This document shows positions 8,763 to 18,068 of a DNA stretch of 64,000 nucleotides, piece by piece (positions within the stretch are counted from its first letter, which is position 1; each line of letters opens with the position of its first letter). The notes under the pieces are model-generated. The model had not been told where the DNA came from. It worked only from the letters and a program-made list of their open reading frames with translations, and made no database searches. This stretch comes from UBA1924 sp963976625. GTDB lineage: Bacteria; Planctomycetota; Phycisphaerae; Phycisphaerales; UBA1924. Both the position numbers and the translations under genes were made by a program. The stretch is from positions 1-64,000 of the forward strand of contig CAXBLA010000006.1 in assembly GCA_963976625.1 (NCBI GenBank), written 5' to 3'.

Positions 8763-9098
8763 TCAGGCGGTGATCGCGGTGACCTTGGCTGCGGTGTAGC
8801 GCTGGCGGTGGCCGGTCTTGCGTTGGTAGGTGCTCTTGGTGCGGAACTTGTGGATGAAGAGCTTGTCGCCCTTGACCATTGGCTCGGTGATCTCGAGGGT
8901 GACGGTTGCGCCCTTGATGAACGGAGCGCCGAGTGTGGCATCGCCGCCGACGGAGCCCATAACGAGGACCTTGTCGACGGTGATGGTGTCGCCTGCTTTG
9001 GCTTCGCCGCCGTTGTAGAGGTCGATCATGATCTGGTCGTTTTCAACGACTTTGCGCTGGCCGCCGGATTCTTCGATGATTGCGTATGTGTCTGCCAT
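8763..9098 (-). CDS. rplU: 50S ribosomal protein L21
   Basis: 111 aa, standard length for bL21, a 23S rRNA-binding protein of the large subunit. The open frame extends much further upstream, but the family N-terminus (YAIIEESGGQRKVVE) starts right after the ATG at 9098, preceded by AGGAG. The C-terminal RKTGHRQRYTAAKVTAI is the conserved signature. In most bacteria rpmA (L27) follows directly. Here a terminator follows at once and rpmA is absent from the window. The leader of about 200 bp between this gene and mscS contains no other gene. Confidence 0.96.
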   Translation of the reverse strand: MADTYAIIEESGGQRKVVENDQIMIDLYNGGEAKAGDTITVDKVLVMGSVGGDATLGAPFIKGATVTLEITEPMVKGDKLFIHKFRTKSTYQRKTGHRQRYTAAKVTAITA

Positions 9099-9315
9099 GG
9101 CTGGTGCTCCTGGTGCTCTGATCAGCTGCCGCGTGAGGTTGGGGCGGCCCGGATTCGGGTGTTCTCCATCGAACATGCCGCTTTGGCCCGTCTCACATCG
9201 GGGTGAGGATGATAGGCAGGCAACTTGGCTGAGTCGATCGCTCTCAAAATCCCTGTTCTTGCCCCGGATCGTGTGCTGTGGCCCACGAATAGGCTTTTTT
9301 TCGGTAAGATCAGGC

Positions 9316-10311
9316 ATGATGATACAAGAAGTCCAGCAGGAAGCAGAGCAAGCCGCCCAGCAAGCGGCACAAGACGCCCCCACTATTGAGCTCGCCCCCG
9401 GGCTGGTTGACGGGTCGGCCTTCAAGAGCGCCGATGGGATTATGGAGATGGCGACCACCGTCTGGAACACCCAGCTGTTCTCGCTCAACGACCAGCCGAT
9501 CACGGTGTCGCAGTTGGTGGTTGCGTTCTTGGTGTTGATTATTGGGGTGTTCTTGGCCCGGTTGATCTCGGCGCGGATCGGCAAGCGGGTGCTGCCACGG
9601 ATGAATGTCAACGCGGGGGCGGCGAGCGCGATCCAGACGATTCTTTATTACGCGATCTTGCTGTTGACTGTCCTCGTCTCGCTGCAGATCGCGGAGGTTC
9701 CGCTCACAGCGCTGGCGTTCTTTGGCGGGGCGATTGCGCTGGGCTTTGGTTTCGGATCGCAGAATGTCATCAACAACTTTATCTCGGGGTTGATCTTGTT
9801 GATCGAGCGCCCGATCCGGATCGGCGATTTGGTGACGATCAACGATCAGCAGGGCGTGATCGCCGCGATTGGGGCTCGGGCGACCAAGATCGAGTCTTAT
9901 ATGGGCTCGACCTTTGTGGTTCCCAACTCGATTATCCTTGAGAACTCGGTCACCAACTGGAATATGCCGACCTCTTCGATCAAGAGCGTCGTTGGTGTCG
10001 GGGCGGCGTATGGCTCAGACACCGCCAAGGTTCGTTCGTTGCTTGAAGAGGTGATGAACAATCATCCGCTGGTCTCCACATCCAAGGAGAACACGGTGCT
10101 GTTCGTGAACTTCGGCGACTCCTCGCTGGACTTTGAGATCCACTGCCGCATCCATCCCAAGAATGTGCAGGAGGCCAAGACCTTTGAGAGTGATATCCGT
10201 TTCAAAATCGACGAGGTCTTCCGTGAGCACGAGATTGAGATCCCGTTCCCTCAGCGCGATCTGCATGTGAAAAGCGGGCTTCCATCGAACGATGCAGCGA
10301 AGCCCGACTGA
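9316..10311 (+). CDS. MscS-family mechanosensitive channel
   Basis: 331 aa. Three hydrophobic segments lie at about 65-85, 105-125 and 130-150. The last carries the glycine/alanine-rich pore helix LTALAFFGGAIALGFGFGSQ, followed by NFISGLILLIERPIRIGD, the hallmark MscS pore/beta-domain junction. A cytoplasmic domain follows. The family opens on membrane tension to release solutes in osmotic downshock. The ATG at 9316 (a second in-frame ATG is at 9319) lacks a ribosome-binding site, and TAAGAT ends 5 nt upstream. The N-terminal 60 residues are acidic and Gln-rich, unlike E. coli MscS. Confidence 0.92.
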   Translation: MMIQEVQQEAEQAAQQAAQDAPTIELAPGLVDGSAFKSADGIMEMATTVWNTQLFSLNDQPITVSQLVVAFLVLIIGVFLARLISARIGKRVLPRMNVNAGAASAIQTILYYAILLLTVLVSLQIAEVPLTALAFFGGAIALGFGFGSQNVINNFISGLILLIERPIRIGDLVTINDQQGVIAAIGARATKIESYMGSTFVVPNSIILENSVTNWNMPTSSIKSVVGVGAAYGSDTAKVRSLLEEVMNNHPLVSTSKENTVLFVNFGDSSLDFEIHCRIHPKNVQEAKTFESDIRFKIDEVFREHEIEIPFPQRDLHVKSGLPSNDAAKPD

Positions 10312-10357
10312 ATGGATCGGTGATCAGGAAAAACCCAAGGATCAGGAAAACTCGAGT

Positions 10358-12268
10358 TTACTTGTCGCTGAGCGCCTTGGATTTTTCTTGGCGTTGGTTG
10401 CGGCGGCGCATCGACTCGTTGAGTTCGATCTTGCGGATGCGGATTGATTTGGGGGTCAGCTCGACGAGTTCGTCGTCCTCGATGTACTCGAGTGATTGTT
10501 CGAGCGAAAGATCTTTGGGCTGCTTGATTGAGACGGTTGCGTCTTTGTTGGCGGCCCGCATGTTGTCAAGCTTTTTGACGCGTACGGCGTTGACTTCGAT
10601 GTCGTTGCCGCGGTTGTGCTCGCCGACGACTTGGCCCGAGTAGACCTTGGTGCCCGGGGAGACGAGCATGACGCCGCGTTCGTGCAGGTTGATGACTGCG
10701 TACTCGGTGATCTGCCCGTCGGCGGTGTTGACCATGACGCCGGCGTGGCGTCCGGGGCGCTCGCCGGTGAGGGGGATGAACTCGAGGAAGGTGTGGTGCA
10801 TGATCGCTTCGCCCTGCGTGGCCGTCAGGATGCGCCCACGCATGCCGATGAGTGCACGCGAGGTGATCTTGAAGATGCAGTGGGTGATACCGTTGCCGCG
10901 TGGGTCCATGGAGACGAGTTCGCCCTTGCGTTCGCCCACGATCTGCATGACGGCGCCGACCGAGTCGTCGGGGCAATCGATCACGAGTTCTTCGAGCGGC
11001 TCGCACTTGACGCCGTCGACTTCGCGTTCGATGACGATCGGGCGGCCGACGGCGAGTTCGAAGCCTTCGCGGCGCATGGTTTCGAGGAGGATGCCTAGGT
11101 GCAGGAGCCCGCGCCCGGAGACGATGAACTCGTCCATGGTGCGGCCGCTCTCGACGCGGAGGGCGACATTGTGCTCGAGCTCGCGTTCGAGGCGGTTCTT
11201 GAGCTGGCGGGAGGTGACGAACTCGCCCTCTTGACCTGCGAATGGTGAATCGTTGACACGGAAGGACATCGAGATGGTGGGTTCGTCGATGGTGACTTCG
11301 TCCATGGCTTCGGGGTGGTCGGGGTCGCAGATGGTGTCGCCGATGTCGATGGTGCCGAGCCCGGAGATCGCGCAGAGGTTGCCCGCGGAGATTGCGTCTT
11401 GGTCGACCTTGGAGAGGCCCTCGAAGCCTTGGAGGGTGACGACCTTGGCCTTGACTTCTTGAGTTTTGCCGCCTTCGAGGTGCTTGACGATCACGACGGG
11501 CTGCCCGGCTTTGATCGTGCCCTGATAGACGCGCCCGACGCCGATGCGTCCGACATACTCGGAGAAACCCAGTGTTGTAATCTGCATACGCAGTGGTTTT
11601 TCGATGTAGACATCTGGATGGGGTACATGCTCGATGATGGCTTCGAACACGGGCTGGAGGTTGGTGCCCTTGGTCTGGCCGTCCCATTCGTCGATGGCCC
11701 AGCCGTCGCGGGCTGAAGCGTAGACGATGGGGAAGTCGAGCGAGTCGTCGTCAGCACCGAGCGAGACGAGCAGGTCGAAGACCTCGCCGATGACGCGATC
11801 GGGCTCGCCGTCGGGGCGATCGCACTTGTTGATTACGATCAGTGGTTTGAGCCCGGCTTCGAGTGCTTTGCTCATCACGAAGCGTGTCTGGGGCATCGGG
11901 CCTTCGTAGGCGTCGACGACGAGGATACAGCCGTCGGCCATTTGGAGGACGCGTTCGACCTCGCCGCCGAAGTCGGCGTGACCCGGGGTGTCGATGATGT
12001 TGATGCGGTAGTCGGTGTCGTCTTGTGCGTGGTAGTTGACGGCGCAGTTCTTTGAGAGGATGGTGATGCCGCGTTCGCGCTCGAGGTCGTTGGAATCGAG
12101 GATCAGGTTGTGCTGCCCGCCTTCGAGTTTTTCGAGTTCGCCCTGGCGGAAGTTGCCTGATTGTTTGAGCAGGTTGTCGACGAGCGTGGTCTTGCCGTGG
12201 TCGACATGCGCGATGATCGCCACATTGCGGAGCGAGGAAACATTGGCGGCTGGTGATGAGGGGGGCAT
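10358..12268 (-). CDS. typA: Translational GTPase TypA/BipA
   Basis: 636 aa from the ATG at 12268, which has GGAG 8 nt upstream. Farther upstream start codons lack a ribosome-binding site. G-domain motifs are AHVDHGKTTLVD (P-loop), DTPGHADFGGEVERVL and NKCDRPD. EF-G-like domains II and V follow, with the TypA-specific C-terminal region (GMRGRILTATQGEAIM). TypA binds the ribosome and helps growth at low temperature and 50S assembly. There is a short extra C-terminus rich in Arg/Glu. It is convergent with mscS. Confidence 0.96.
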   Translation of the reverse strand: MPPSSPAANVSSLRNVAIIAHVDHGKTTLVDNLLKQSGNFRQGELEKLEGGQHNLILDSNDLERERGITILSKNCAVNYHAQDDTDYRINIIDTPGHADFGGEVERVLQMADGCILVVDAYEGPMPQTRFVMSKALEAGLKPLIVINKCDRPDGEPDRVIGEVFDLLVSLGADDDSLDFPIVYASARDGWAIDEWDGQTKGTNLQPVFEAIIEHVPHPDVYIEKPLRMQITTLGFSEYVGRIGVGRVYQGTIKAGQPVVIVKHLEGGKTQEVKAKVVTLQGFEGLSKVDQDAISAGNLCAISGLGTIDIGDTICDPDHPEAMDEVTIDEPTISMSFRVNDSPFAGQEGEFVTSRQLKNRLERELEHNVALRVESGRTMDEFIVSGRGLLHLGILLETMRREGFELAVGRPIVIEREVDGVKCEPLEELVIDCPDDSVGAVMQIVGERKGELVSMDPRGNGITHCIFKITSRALIGMRGRILTATQGEAIMHHTFLEFIPLTGERPGRHAGVMVNTADGQITEYAVINLHERGVMLVSPGTKVYSGQVVGEHNRGNDIEVNAVRVKKLDNMRAANKDATVSIKQPKDLSLEQSLEYIEDDELVELTPKSIRIRKIELNESMRRRNQRQEKSKALSDK

Positions 12269-12571
12269 GAGGCTCTCCGGGGTGCGCAGGGACACCTGGG
12301 CGTATCGATCTGGTTCTGTTGATTGGTGCGCCACGGCGCGGGTATAAGTGTATCCATGCTCTTATCGGAACAGGGCTGATCGCCCGATCCCTTCGCTATT
12401 TTCACTGATCGACCGAGCCCCACCACGGTTTTGACCCCATGGGGCTCTGCGGGCTTGGATGGATGGTTTGTGCCCCTCGGGCGCGGCATGTTGTCAGCAG
12501 GCAGGGCTGCTATGGCTGTGCCCTGCATGTGTGAGAACATCCAAAGAACCGAACAGTGAAAGAGATGAACC
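12269..12571. other. Divergent intergenic region with two hairpins
   Basis: 303 bp between typA and a PEP-CTERM gene. It contains an inverted repeat GAGCCCC/GGGGCTC (12415-12421 with 12441-12447) and GCAGGGC/GCCCTGC (12501-12507 with 12520-12526, 12-nt loop) upstream of the plus-strand gene. No T-run follows either, so they are not terminators. No protein gene is seen. Confidence 0.4.
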
Positions 12572-13501
12572 ATGGCTCCACGACTTGCTACCAAGCTTTC
12601 TCTCAACAATCTCAGCCTCCTCTGCCTTACCACGGTCATCCTCGGGGCCGGCAGCGCCCATGCCGATGTGATCTACCAGCAGGACTTTGAGGGCTGGAAT
12701 AACAACGATGGGCTCTGGTCGATCGACACGAAGGCGGATCTCGGCGGGGCGTACAGCACGGTTCTCGGACGCTTCGGGGCCCAGAGTGTCCGCCTGAATA
12801 TCCAGGCCACGGAGCTCAATGTCCCAGGCTATGGGCAATCGGGCGGCGGGTCGCCCGGTGATTCTGGCGATGCGGTGTACCCGGGCATCGAGATCACGAG
12901 CATCCCAGGCACCTTCCCCAAGCAACCCGGGGTCTCCATGCTTCCGCCGGAGGGACAGGGCAGCACATCGCACCCCAACGATCCGACGAAGCTGCTGATC
13001 GATGTGAGCGATATCAATCACCCGAGCCCGAAGCAGCCCGGCAACGATGGCCCGCCACGCTTCGCTGCGGGGACTTACGCGGTGCACTTCGATCTCATGC
13101 TCTTTGATTCATGGGACGGGGACTGGGGGCAGTTCGGGATGGACTCCTTCGCGGTGGAAGTCAACGGCCAGCGGCTTTTCGATGAGCTTCTCTTCTCGCA
13201 CCTCACCGAACGCAACTTCAGGGCGGCTGACGAGATCCCCGAGCTGAACGCGTTTAACCCGAACTGGGTTGACAACATCTACCGCGACATCACGCTGTTG
13301 GTTGAGCTCGAAGAAGCCACCGATGCCCTCGCCCTTGATTTCATCGGGACCACGAACCAGGACATTGACGACGAGAGCTGGGGGATCGACAACATTCTGG
13401 TTGAGCAGATCAGCACGCTTACGCCCGCGGCCGTGCCGACTCCTGGCTCGTCGCTCCTGCTTTGCTCTGGTCTTGTACTCGGTGCCAAGCGCAAACGCTG
13501 A
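12572..13501 (+). CDS. PEP-CTERM-type exported protein
   Basis: 309 aa. Signal peptide at residues about 1-31 (cleavage near AHAD). The mature part starts IYQQDFEGW and looks like a beta-sandwich of the lamin-G/carbohydrate-binding type. The C-terminus is AAVPTPGSSLLLCSGLVLG followed by AKRKR. That is a PEP-CTERM-like sorting tail: Pro-rich motif, hydrophobic helix, basic end. Such proteins are processed by an exosortase and kept at the cell surface or matrix. The ribosome-binding site is weak. Function is unknown. Confidence 0.78.
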   Translation: MAPRLATKLSLNNLSLLCLTTVILGAGSAHADVIYQQDFEGWNNNDGLWSIDTKADLGGAYSTVLGRFGAQSVRLNIQATELNVPGYGQSGGGSPGDSGDAVYPGIEITSIPGTFPKQPGVSMLPPEGQGSTSHPNDPTKLLIDVSDINHPSPKQPGNDGPPRFAAGTYAVHFDLMLFDSWDGDWGQFGMDSFAVEVNGQRLFDELLFSHLTERNFRAADEIPELNAFNPNWVDNIYRDITLLVELEEATDALALDFIGTTNQDIDDESWGIDNILVEQISTLTPAAVPTPGSSLLLCSGLVLGAKRKR

Positions 13502-13537
13502 TTCATCCAGGTCAATCACAGTCAAATTCGGTCAAAC

Positions 13538-15364
13538 TCATTGATCCCGTGGGGTTGTGCCGAGGTTGGACAGGTGCTCGAACCGGGTGAACTCGATCCG
13601 CACCGTGCCGCGCACGCCCGCCTGCATCCGTGTGATGTCCCACTGGACGCGCTTGAAGAGCTTGGAGATTGCCAGATCGAGCCCGGAGCCTGAGCTGAGC
13701 AGGTCGCTGGCTCGGCTGGGGTAGAAATAGCCGCTGGAGATCACCCCGGTCCGCTCGGTCCTGTCTGGGATGGCATCGAAGCTTTCGATCGCTTGCTTCA
13801 TCCACTTCACGCGCTCGGCGGTGTCGGCCGTTGATGGCCCGATCGACGCGATCATGGCGTCCTTGCTCCGGTGACGCGCGGAGATCCATGAAAACTTGGG
13901 ATGCCCGCCCGGCCATGCTGATCGGCTCGATTCGCCCGAATCGGTGCCTGGTGGGTCGGAATCTTCTGATCCGGAAGATGGGAAATGATGCGTCCGTACA
14001 GCGTTGGGGAATCGCCCTTGGTAGTCCGGGCTTTGCGTGGGGTCATCGGGCATGAAGAGCCCGTGGACGAAGTCATCGACGCGTGCGGGGAGCGTGTCTT
14101 GGGCTTGTTCTTGTTCTTGGTGCTCGGCTTTGTGATCGACCTCTACGAGGACGGTGAGCGCCGTGGAACCGTGCGATTCGCTTTGTTGAGGATGGTCTTG
14201 GTTGTCGGTCAGCAAGACCAGCCCGGCTTGGGTGGCGCTTGTTGCGTTGTCCGATTGGCTTTGTTCGTTGCCACCGAACTCGAAGAACGCGCTCATGAGA
14301 TTGCGCTCGATTACGAGGCTCGGGGTCTGCCCCAAGGCGACGGCCAGGATCGCATCGTCGCCTGCGGCACTGAGCAAGCCAACGGGGGCATCGCCCATTG
14401 CGTGTGGGATCTGTATGTCAGACGCCAAAGAGATCACGGCTTGGGGGCCGTCGAGGGTCAGCACCCCCACTGTGGCCGATGAATGCTCGGGGTGGAGCTG
14501 GGTTTTGGTTTGGGATTGGGTTTGGTTCTGGGGAGGCGATTGCTTGCTCATCCCCCCGAGCACGCGGTTGTTGTGGATCAGCCAGGCCGCGAGCCATTGG
14601 GGGTGCTCGTGCCCGAGGGTCTCGATGAGGGATTGGTGTCGGTCGACGAAGGATTCTTTGGGTTGATTCTGTGGGGTGTGGAGCTGGCGCGAAAGGGTTT
14701 GGTCGAGCAGGGCCGAGCCCTTGTTGGGGGCGAGCAGCATCATTGGGGCACGCTGGGGTGCGGCTTCGAGCAGGATCAGCTCGTATCGGCCCTTTTCGAT
14801 GGCGTAGACAACCTGTCCGTGCGCTAGGCGACGCTTGATCGGCTTGAGCTGGGCGCGGAGCTTGGCGAGGTAGGCGCTGTCGATCTCGCTGAGCACCACC
14901 CAGTTGGTGTCCATCGTGTTGGCGAAGTTGAAGAGCGAATCGGCGCCCTGATCGATCTCGTCCCAGATGATCACCGTCCGCTGGGAGAGGAGCCCCTTGA
15001 TCGTTGATTCAGCGTCCGCGTTGAAGGCGCCCGCGAGGGCATCGAACGCGCCCATCGTCTGCCCGAAGAGCCCGGTGACGCTCATCGCTTTGCGGACGGA
15101 TCGCCCGGTGTCGTTGAGCAGAAACTGCTCGGCTGGGTTGTTGAGGACTACCGCGGCATCGACATGATCCGGGATGGATGCGAGCATCGCGAACGGGGCG
15201 TTGAGTTCTTTGGGCTCTTGGGGCTCAACAAATCCCGCATGCGTCTGGCTTGGGAGCACCATGCCCATGACCAGCAGCACTGCACCGGAAAACAGCGCAC
15301 ACGCCAACTGATTCCTGTGGAGTGGGCTGGGGCTGGGACTGCGGGATTGAAAGAAAGAAAACAC
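13538..15364 (-). CDS. Exported protein of unknown function, third gene of a sigma-factor operon
   Basis: 608 aa, starting with GTG 20 bp after the anti-sigma gene. A long n-region is followed by a hydrophobic segment (about 23-40) and a probable cleavage near THAG. No known domain is recognised. The text shows repeated alpha/beta stretches, a Gln-rich linker (about 270-295), a His/Gln-rich segment (about 400-420) and a low-complexity Ser/Gly/Asp linker (about 455-490). Position suggests it works with, or is controlled by, the ECF system, possibly as a cell-surface stress-related protein. The start codon choice is uncertain, since later ATGs would cut into the signal peptide. Confidence 0.65.
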   Translation of the reverse strand: MFSFFQSRSPSPSPLHRNQLACALFSGAVLLVMGMVLPSQTHAGFVEPQEPKELNAPFAMLASIPDHVDAAVVLNNPAEQFLLNDTGRSVRKAMSVTGLFGQTMGAFDALAGAFNADAESTIKGLLSQRTVIIWDEIDQGADSLFNFANTMDTNWVVLSEIDSAYLAKLRAQLKPIKRRLAHGQVVYAIEKGRYELILLEAAPQRAPMMLLAPNKGSALLDQTLSRQLHTPQNQPKESFVDRHQSLIETLGHEHPQWLAAWLIHNNRVLGGMSKQSPPQNQTQSQTKTQLHPEHSSATVGVLTLDGPQAVISLASDIQIPHAMGDAPVGLLSAAGDDAILAVALGQTPSLVIERNLMSAFFEFGGNEQSQSDNATSATQAGLVLLTDNQDHPQQSESHGSTALTVLVEVDHKAEHQEQEQAQDTLPARVDDFVHGLFMPDDPTQSPDYQGRFPNAVRTHHFPSSGSEDSDPPGTDSGESSRSAWPGGHPKFSWISARHRSKDAMIASIGPSTADTAERVKWMKQAIESFDAIPDRTERTGVISSGYFYPSRASDLLSSGSGLDLAISKLFKRVQWDITRMQAGVRGTVRIEFTRFEHLSNLGTTPRDQ

Positions 15365-15384
15365 AGCGGCGATCCAGAGCGTGC

Positions 15385-16359
15385 TCAGGGCAAGGCCGAG
15401 ACATCGACCTCGTCAGAAGAACGGTTCGAGTCTTGATTGTTCGTATCAGAGTGCTCACGCAAGGCATTGGATGCCGTCGCCCAGCTGCCCAGCGTGTCGG
15501 CCGCGAGGAAACGGCGCTGGGGGAATCGGGCTCGATCAGTATCAAAGGTGTTCGCGAAGTGGAACGAATGGTCGTGCCCGTGCTCAACGACATAGACGGT
15601 TGCCACGCCGCGGGTGAACCCGACGAATCGGATCTCGTAGGCCTGCTCGCGGGCCGCGTTGGCGATCTGTGTGGTGGTTGTCGTATGCGTGATCGTGGTC
15701 GTGTGAGTTGTTGTGGTGCTGGTCGTGTGCATGCTCCCGCGCACGGAATCATCGAGCCGAACGGTGAAGTTTTGATCAGTCCGTCCGGGCATGTTGGACA
15801 TGCTTGGCATGGGCAGCAACGAGGCGACCGACTGGCCGATCTCGGTGACTTCTTCGGTGATGCAATCAACGAATGTGTTGGCGTCGTGCTCCATCGCCTG
15901 TTCGACATCGAGCACGGGTGTCTGGTGGGCCGCGATCGTGGTCAGGCGTGGGTACATCTTCTGGAGCCCGGCGACGGTCATGAGCGTCACCAGCAGACCG
16001 GCCGCGATGCCCAGACGCCCGACGCGCACATGCGTGCGCCAGGCCGCGGGGATGAAGCGGCGGTGGCGGTCGGCGCGGGTCAGGATGGCATCGGAGAAAT
16101 CGGGCGTGGAGATCGGCATCTGCAACGCGTTGATGGCGTCGGAGGTGTCGAGGAGTTCTTGTTTGCGGATGGGATCGTAGTTGAGGGCGTGTGCGATCTC
16201 GCGCTGCATGTCTTCGCAGAGCTCGCCGTCGATGGCGGCGTCGATGAGGGACTCGGGGATCCGCCCTGGCGCGTCGTTGCGCATGTCCGGGTGCGTCGGG
16301 CAATCGTCCGCTGGCTGACTTGTATGGCCGATCGGCTTTGAACGCTTCCGGCCTTTCAT
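15385..16359 (-). CDS. Probable anti-sigma factor, single-pass membrane protein
   Basis: 324 aa. The start codon overlaps the stop of the ECF sigma gene by 4 nt (ATGA), so translation is probably coupled. The N-terminal 110 residues are cytoplasmic-like (LIDAAIDGELCEDMQREIAHALNYDP resembles anti-sigma helices, shown here only by description). One membrane helix lies at about 116-133. The periplasmic part includes a Thr/His-rich repeat (about 215-235). No zinc-binding HxxxCxxC motif of the ZAS family is present. Function follows from position; the sequence resemblance is limited. Confidence 0.65.
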   Translation of the reverse strand: MKGRKRSKPIGHTSQPADDCPTHPDMRNDAPGRIPESLIDAAIDGELCEDMQREIAHALNYDPIRKQELLDTSDAINALQMPISTPDFSDAILTRADRHRRFIPAAWRTHVRVGRLGIAAGLLVTLMTVAGLQKMYPRLTTIAAHQTPVLDVEQAMEHDANTFVDCITEEVTEIGQSVASLLPMPSMSNMPGRTDQNFTVRLDDSVRGSMHTTSTTTTHTTTITHTTTTTQIANAAREQAYEIRFVGFTRGVATVYVVEHGHDHSFHFANTFDTDRARFPQRRFLAADTLGSWATASNALREHSDTNNQDSNRSSDEVDVSALP

Positions 16360-16952
16360 AACGCCACCCCGGCGAGCTGCTCGCCTAGGCGTGTCTTGTC
16401 TTTGAACATGAACCGGAGGCGCTTGCGACCGCGGTGCAGGTGGCTCTTGACTGTGCCCTCGGGCATCTCGAGGTGCGAGCTGATCAGGGCGATGGGCCAA
16501 TCGAGCTGGTGGAAGAGGATGATGATCTCGCGTTGCTCTTCGGTCAGTGACAGGAGTGCTTCTTGGAGCGCGTCGTGCTGGACCTGCTGGCGTTCGTCGC
16601 TGAAGACGGTTGACTCCGTCGAGCTGTTCGAGCGGCCTTGTGAGCGGCCCATCGAGCCGACGAAGTCTGTGTCGTAGACGGGCTTGTTCTTGGCGACGGC
16701 GTTCATATAGAGACGACGGGCGATGGTGAAGAGCCAGGTCGAGAAGCGGAAGCGGAAGTCGAAGCGGTGCAGGTTGCCCAGCACGCGGACGAATGCTTCT
16801 TGGACGATGTCTTCGGCGACTTCTGGGCGGCCCGACATGCGGAGGATGTAGCCGTAGACGGAGCGTTGGTGAGCGCGGATCAGATCCCCGGCGGCTTGGC
16901 GCTCGCCAGCGATCGCGCGTTCGATCAGATCTCGTTCTTCGCTCCGGTCCAT
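16356..16952 (-). CDS. ECF-type RNA polymerase sigma factor
   Basis: 198 aa from the ATG at 16952, which has AGGAG 6 nt upstream. Region 2 is visible as HQRSVYGYILRM...AEDIVQEAFVRVL and FSTWLFTIARRLYMN. Region 4 is LSLTEEQREIIILF plus the helix-turn-helix MPEGTVKSHLHRGRKRLRF. A Ser/Arg-rich linker of about 45 residues separates them. It would direct RNA polymerase to a small regulon and be held inactive by the membrane protein encoded next. First gene of a three-gene operon. Confidence 0.9.
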   Translation of the reverse strand: MDRSEERDLIERAIAGERQAAGDLIRAHQRSVYGYILRMSGRPEVAEDIVQEAFVRVLGNLHRFDFRFRFSTWLFTIARRLYMNAVAKNKPVYDTDFVGSMGRSQGRSNSSTESTVFSDERQQVQHDALQEALLSLTEEQREIIILFHQLDWPIALISSHLEMPEGTVKSHLHRGRKRLRFMFKDKTRLGEQLAGVAL

Positions 16953-17148
16953 AGGGGCTCCTGGTGTGCGTTGCACGGCTGAGCACGCTCAACCATACAA
17001 ACAACGAACGACCAAACGGGCGTTCTACTAGACTATACCACGCCCAACGCGGGCAGTTGCATGCTCTTTCTTCGGTATTGGGGCAGAAAGTAGCCAATTT
17101 TCACTGGATCACGGTTTAAGGGCCCCTGCATAGCCAGATGAAGCATCC

Positions 17149-17189
17149 AAAAACGGCAGCCCCGACGCGGTGGTGTGCGTCGGGGCTGC
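17149..17189 (-). terminator. Strong intrinsic terminator of the B12-binding-like gene
   Basis: A perfect 13-bp inverted repeat (17156-17168 with 17177-17189) has an 8-nt loop and, on the minus strand, is followed by five T (17153-17149). It lies about 100 bp past the stop of the gene at 17286-18068. Confidence 0.88.
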
Positions 17190-17285
17190 GGGTTCGAGCG
17201 AGAGATGATGGCCGCTCTGGGGTAAGAAATCGTTTGCGAGCGGGTGTGACAGGCACCGGCTCGCGGTGGGTTGAGGCTGGCGGAT

Positions 17286-18068
17286 TTATGCTGCCTTGGC
17301 GACTGGCTTGGCTGCGGTCTTGGCTGCGGCCTTGCCCTTGGTCTTGGTTTTGGTTTCGGTCTTGGCTGCGGGCTTGCGGGTGCGGCCGACGGTGCGTTGG
17401 TCTTCGGTGGCACGGACGGTTGCTTCGTCGATCATGCGATCGACGAGTTCGAGCGGGTGTGATGCCCAGAGGTCTGCGCCGATTTCTTCGGCCAATCCTT
17501 CGGCACGGTTGAAGACCCCCCCGCCGACGACGATCTGGGTGTTGGGGCACGCGCCGATCTCGTGGAGTGTGTCGATGAGCACGCGGATGTCTGGGAGGTC
17601 GGCGGGCTCTGAGCAGAACATGAGCAGTGCGCTGGGCTGTGTGCTTTGGACGGTTTCGCGGATCTCGTCGATGGGGACGGCCCCGCCGGCGAAGCGGACT
17701 TCGAACCCGGCGGCTTCGAGCAGGTCGACGCCCATCTGGGCGCCGAGCTCTGAGCTTTCGGATGGGCCGCAGCATGCAAAGACGGTGCGGTTGACTGATT
17801 CGGCGTCGGACGATGCGAGGAGTTCTCGTGAACACTGGTCAACGAGCACACGCAGGAGTCGGGTCGAGAGGTTGTACGCGAGGCTCGAGACCTGGTCGTC
17901 GCGGTGGAGCTTCTCGATCATTTCAAAGGTTGGCCAGAAGAGATCGGTGAGCAGGATTTCTTGGGAGACCCCGGCTTGGGTTTGTTGCTCGACGAGTGAG
18001 CGTGCTGCGTTGCGGTTGCCGGTGATCAGTGCTTCGAACAGACGCTCTGTGAGGATCTCTGCGTTCAT
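17286..18068 (-). CDS. B12-binding-domain-like protein lacking the ligand histidine, with basic tail
   Basis: 260 aa from the ATG at 18068 (GGAG upstream). Residues 1-90 form a helical module (LFWPTFEMIEKL...SSLAYNLSTRLLRVL) like the one before B12-binding domains of CarH/methyltransferase type. Residues 94-225 follow the Rossmann-like B12 fold (GVDLLEAAGFEVRFAGGAVP, LMFCSE, VVGGG). The signature ExHxxG reads ESSELG (104-109), so the cobalt-ligating His is Ser. The last about 35 residues are Lys/Ala/Thr-rich like a histone H1 tail. It may be a regulator that binds a modified or no cobalamin. No DNA-binding HTH is seen. Confidence 0.72.
   Translation of the reverse strand: MNAEILTERLFEALITGNRNAARSLVEQQTQAGVSQEILLTDLFWPTFEMIEKLHRDDQVSSLAYNLSTRLLRVLVDQCSRELLASSDAESVNRTVFACCGPSESSELGAQMGVDLLEAAGFEVRFAGGAVPIDEIRETVQSTQPSALLMFCSEPADLPDIRVLIDTLHEIGACPNTQIVVGGGVFNRAEGLAEEIGADLWASHPLELVDRMIDEATVRATEDQRTVGRTRKPAAKTETKTKTKGKAAAKTAAKPVAKAA

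Noticed and set aside
8763..9611. Long N-terminal extension of L21
   Set aside because: The upstream part of the frame has no family similarity, and the ATG at 9098 with AGGAG gives the standard L21 length.
15385..17097. A 570-codon frame covering the sigma gene region in another frame
   Set aside because: Only the part from the ATG at 16359 is the anti-sigma gene; the upstream part is an Arg-rich shadow of the sigma gene.
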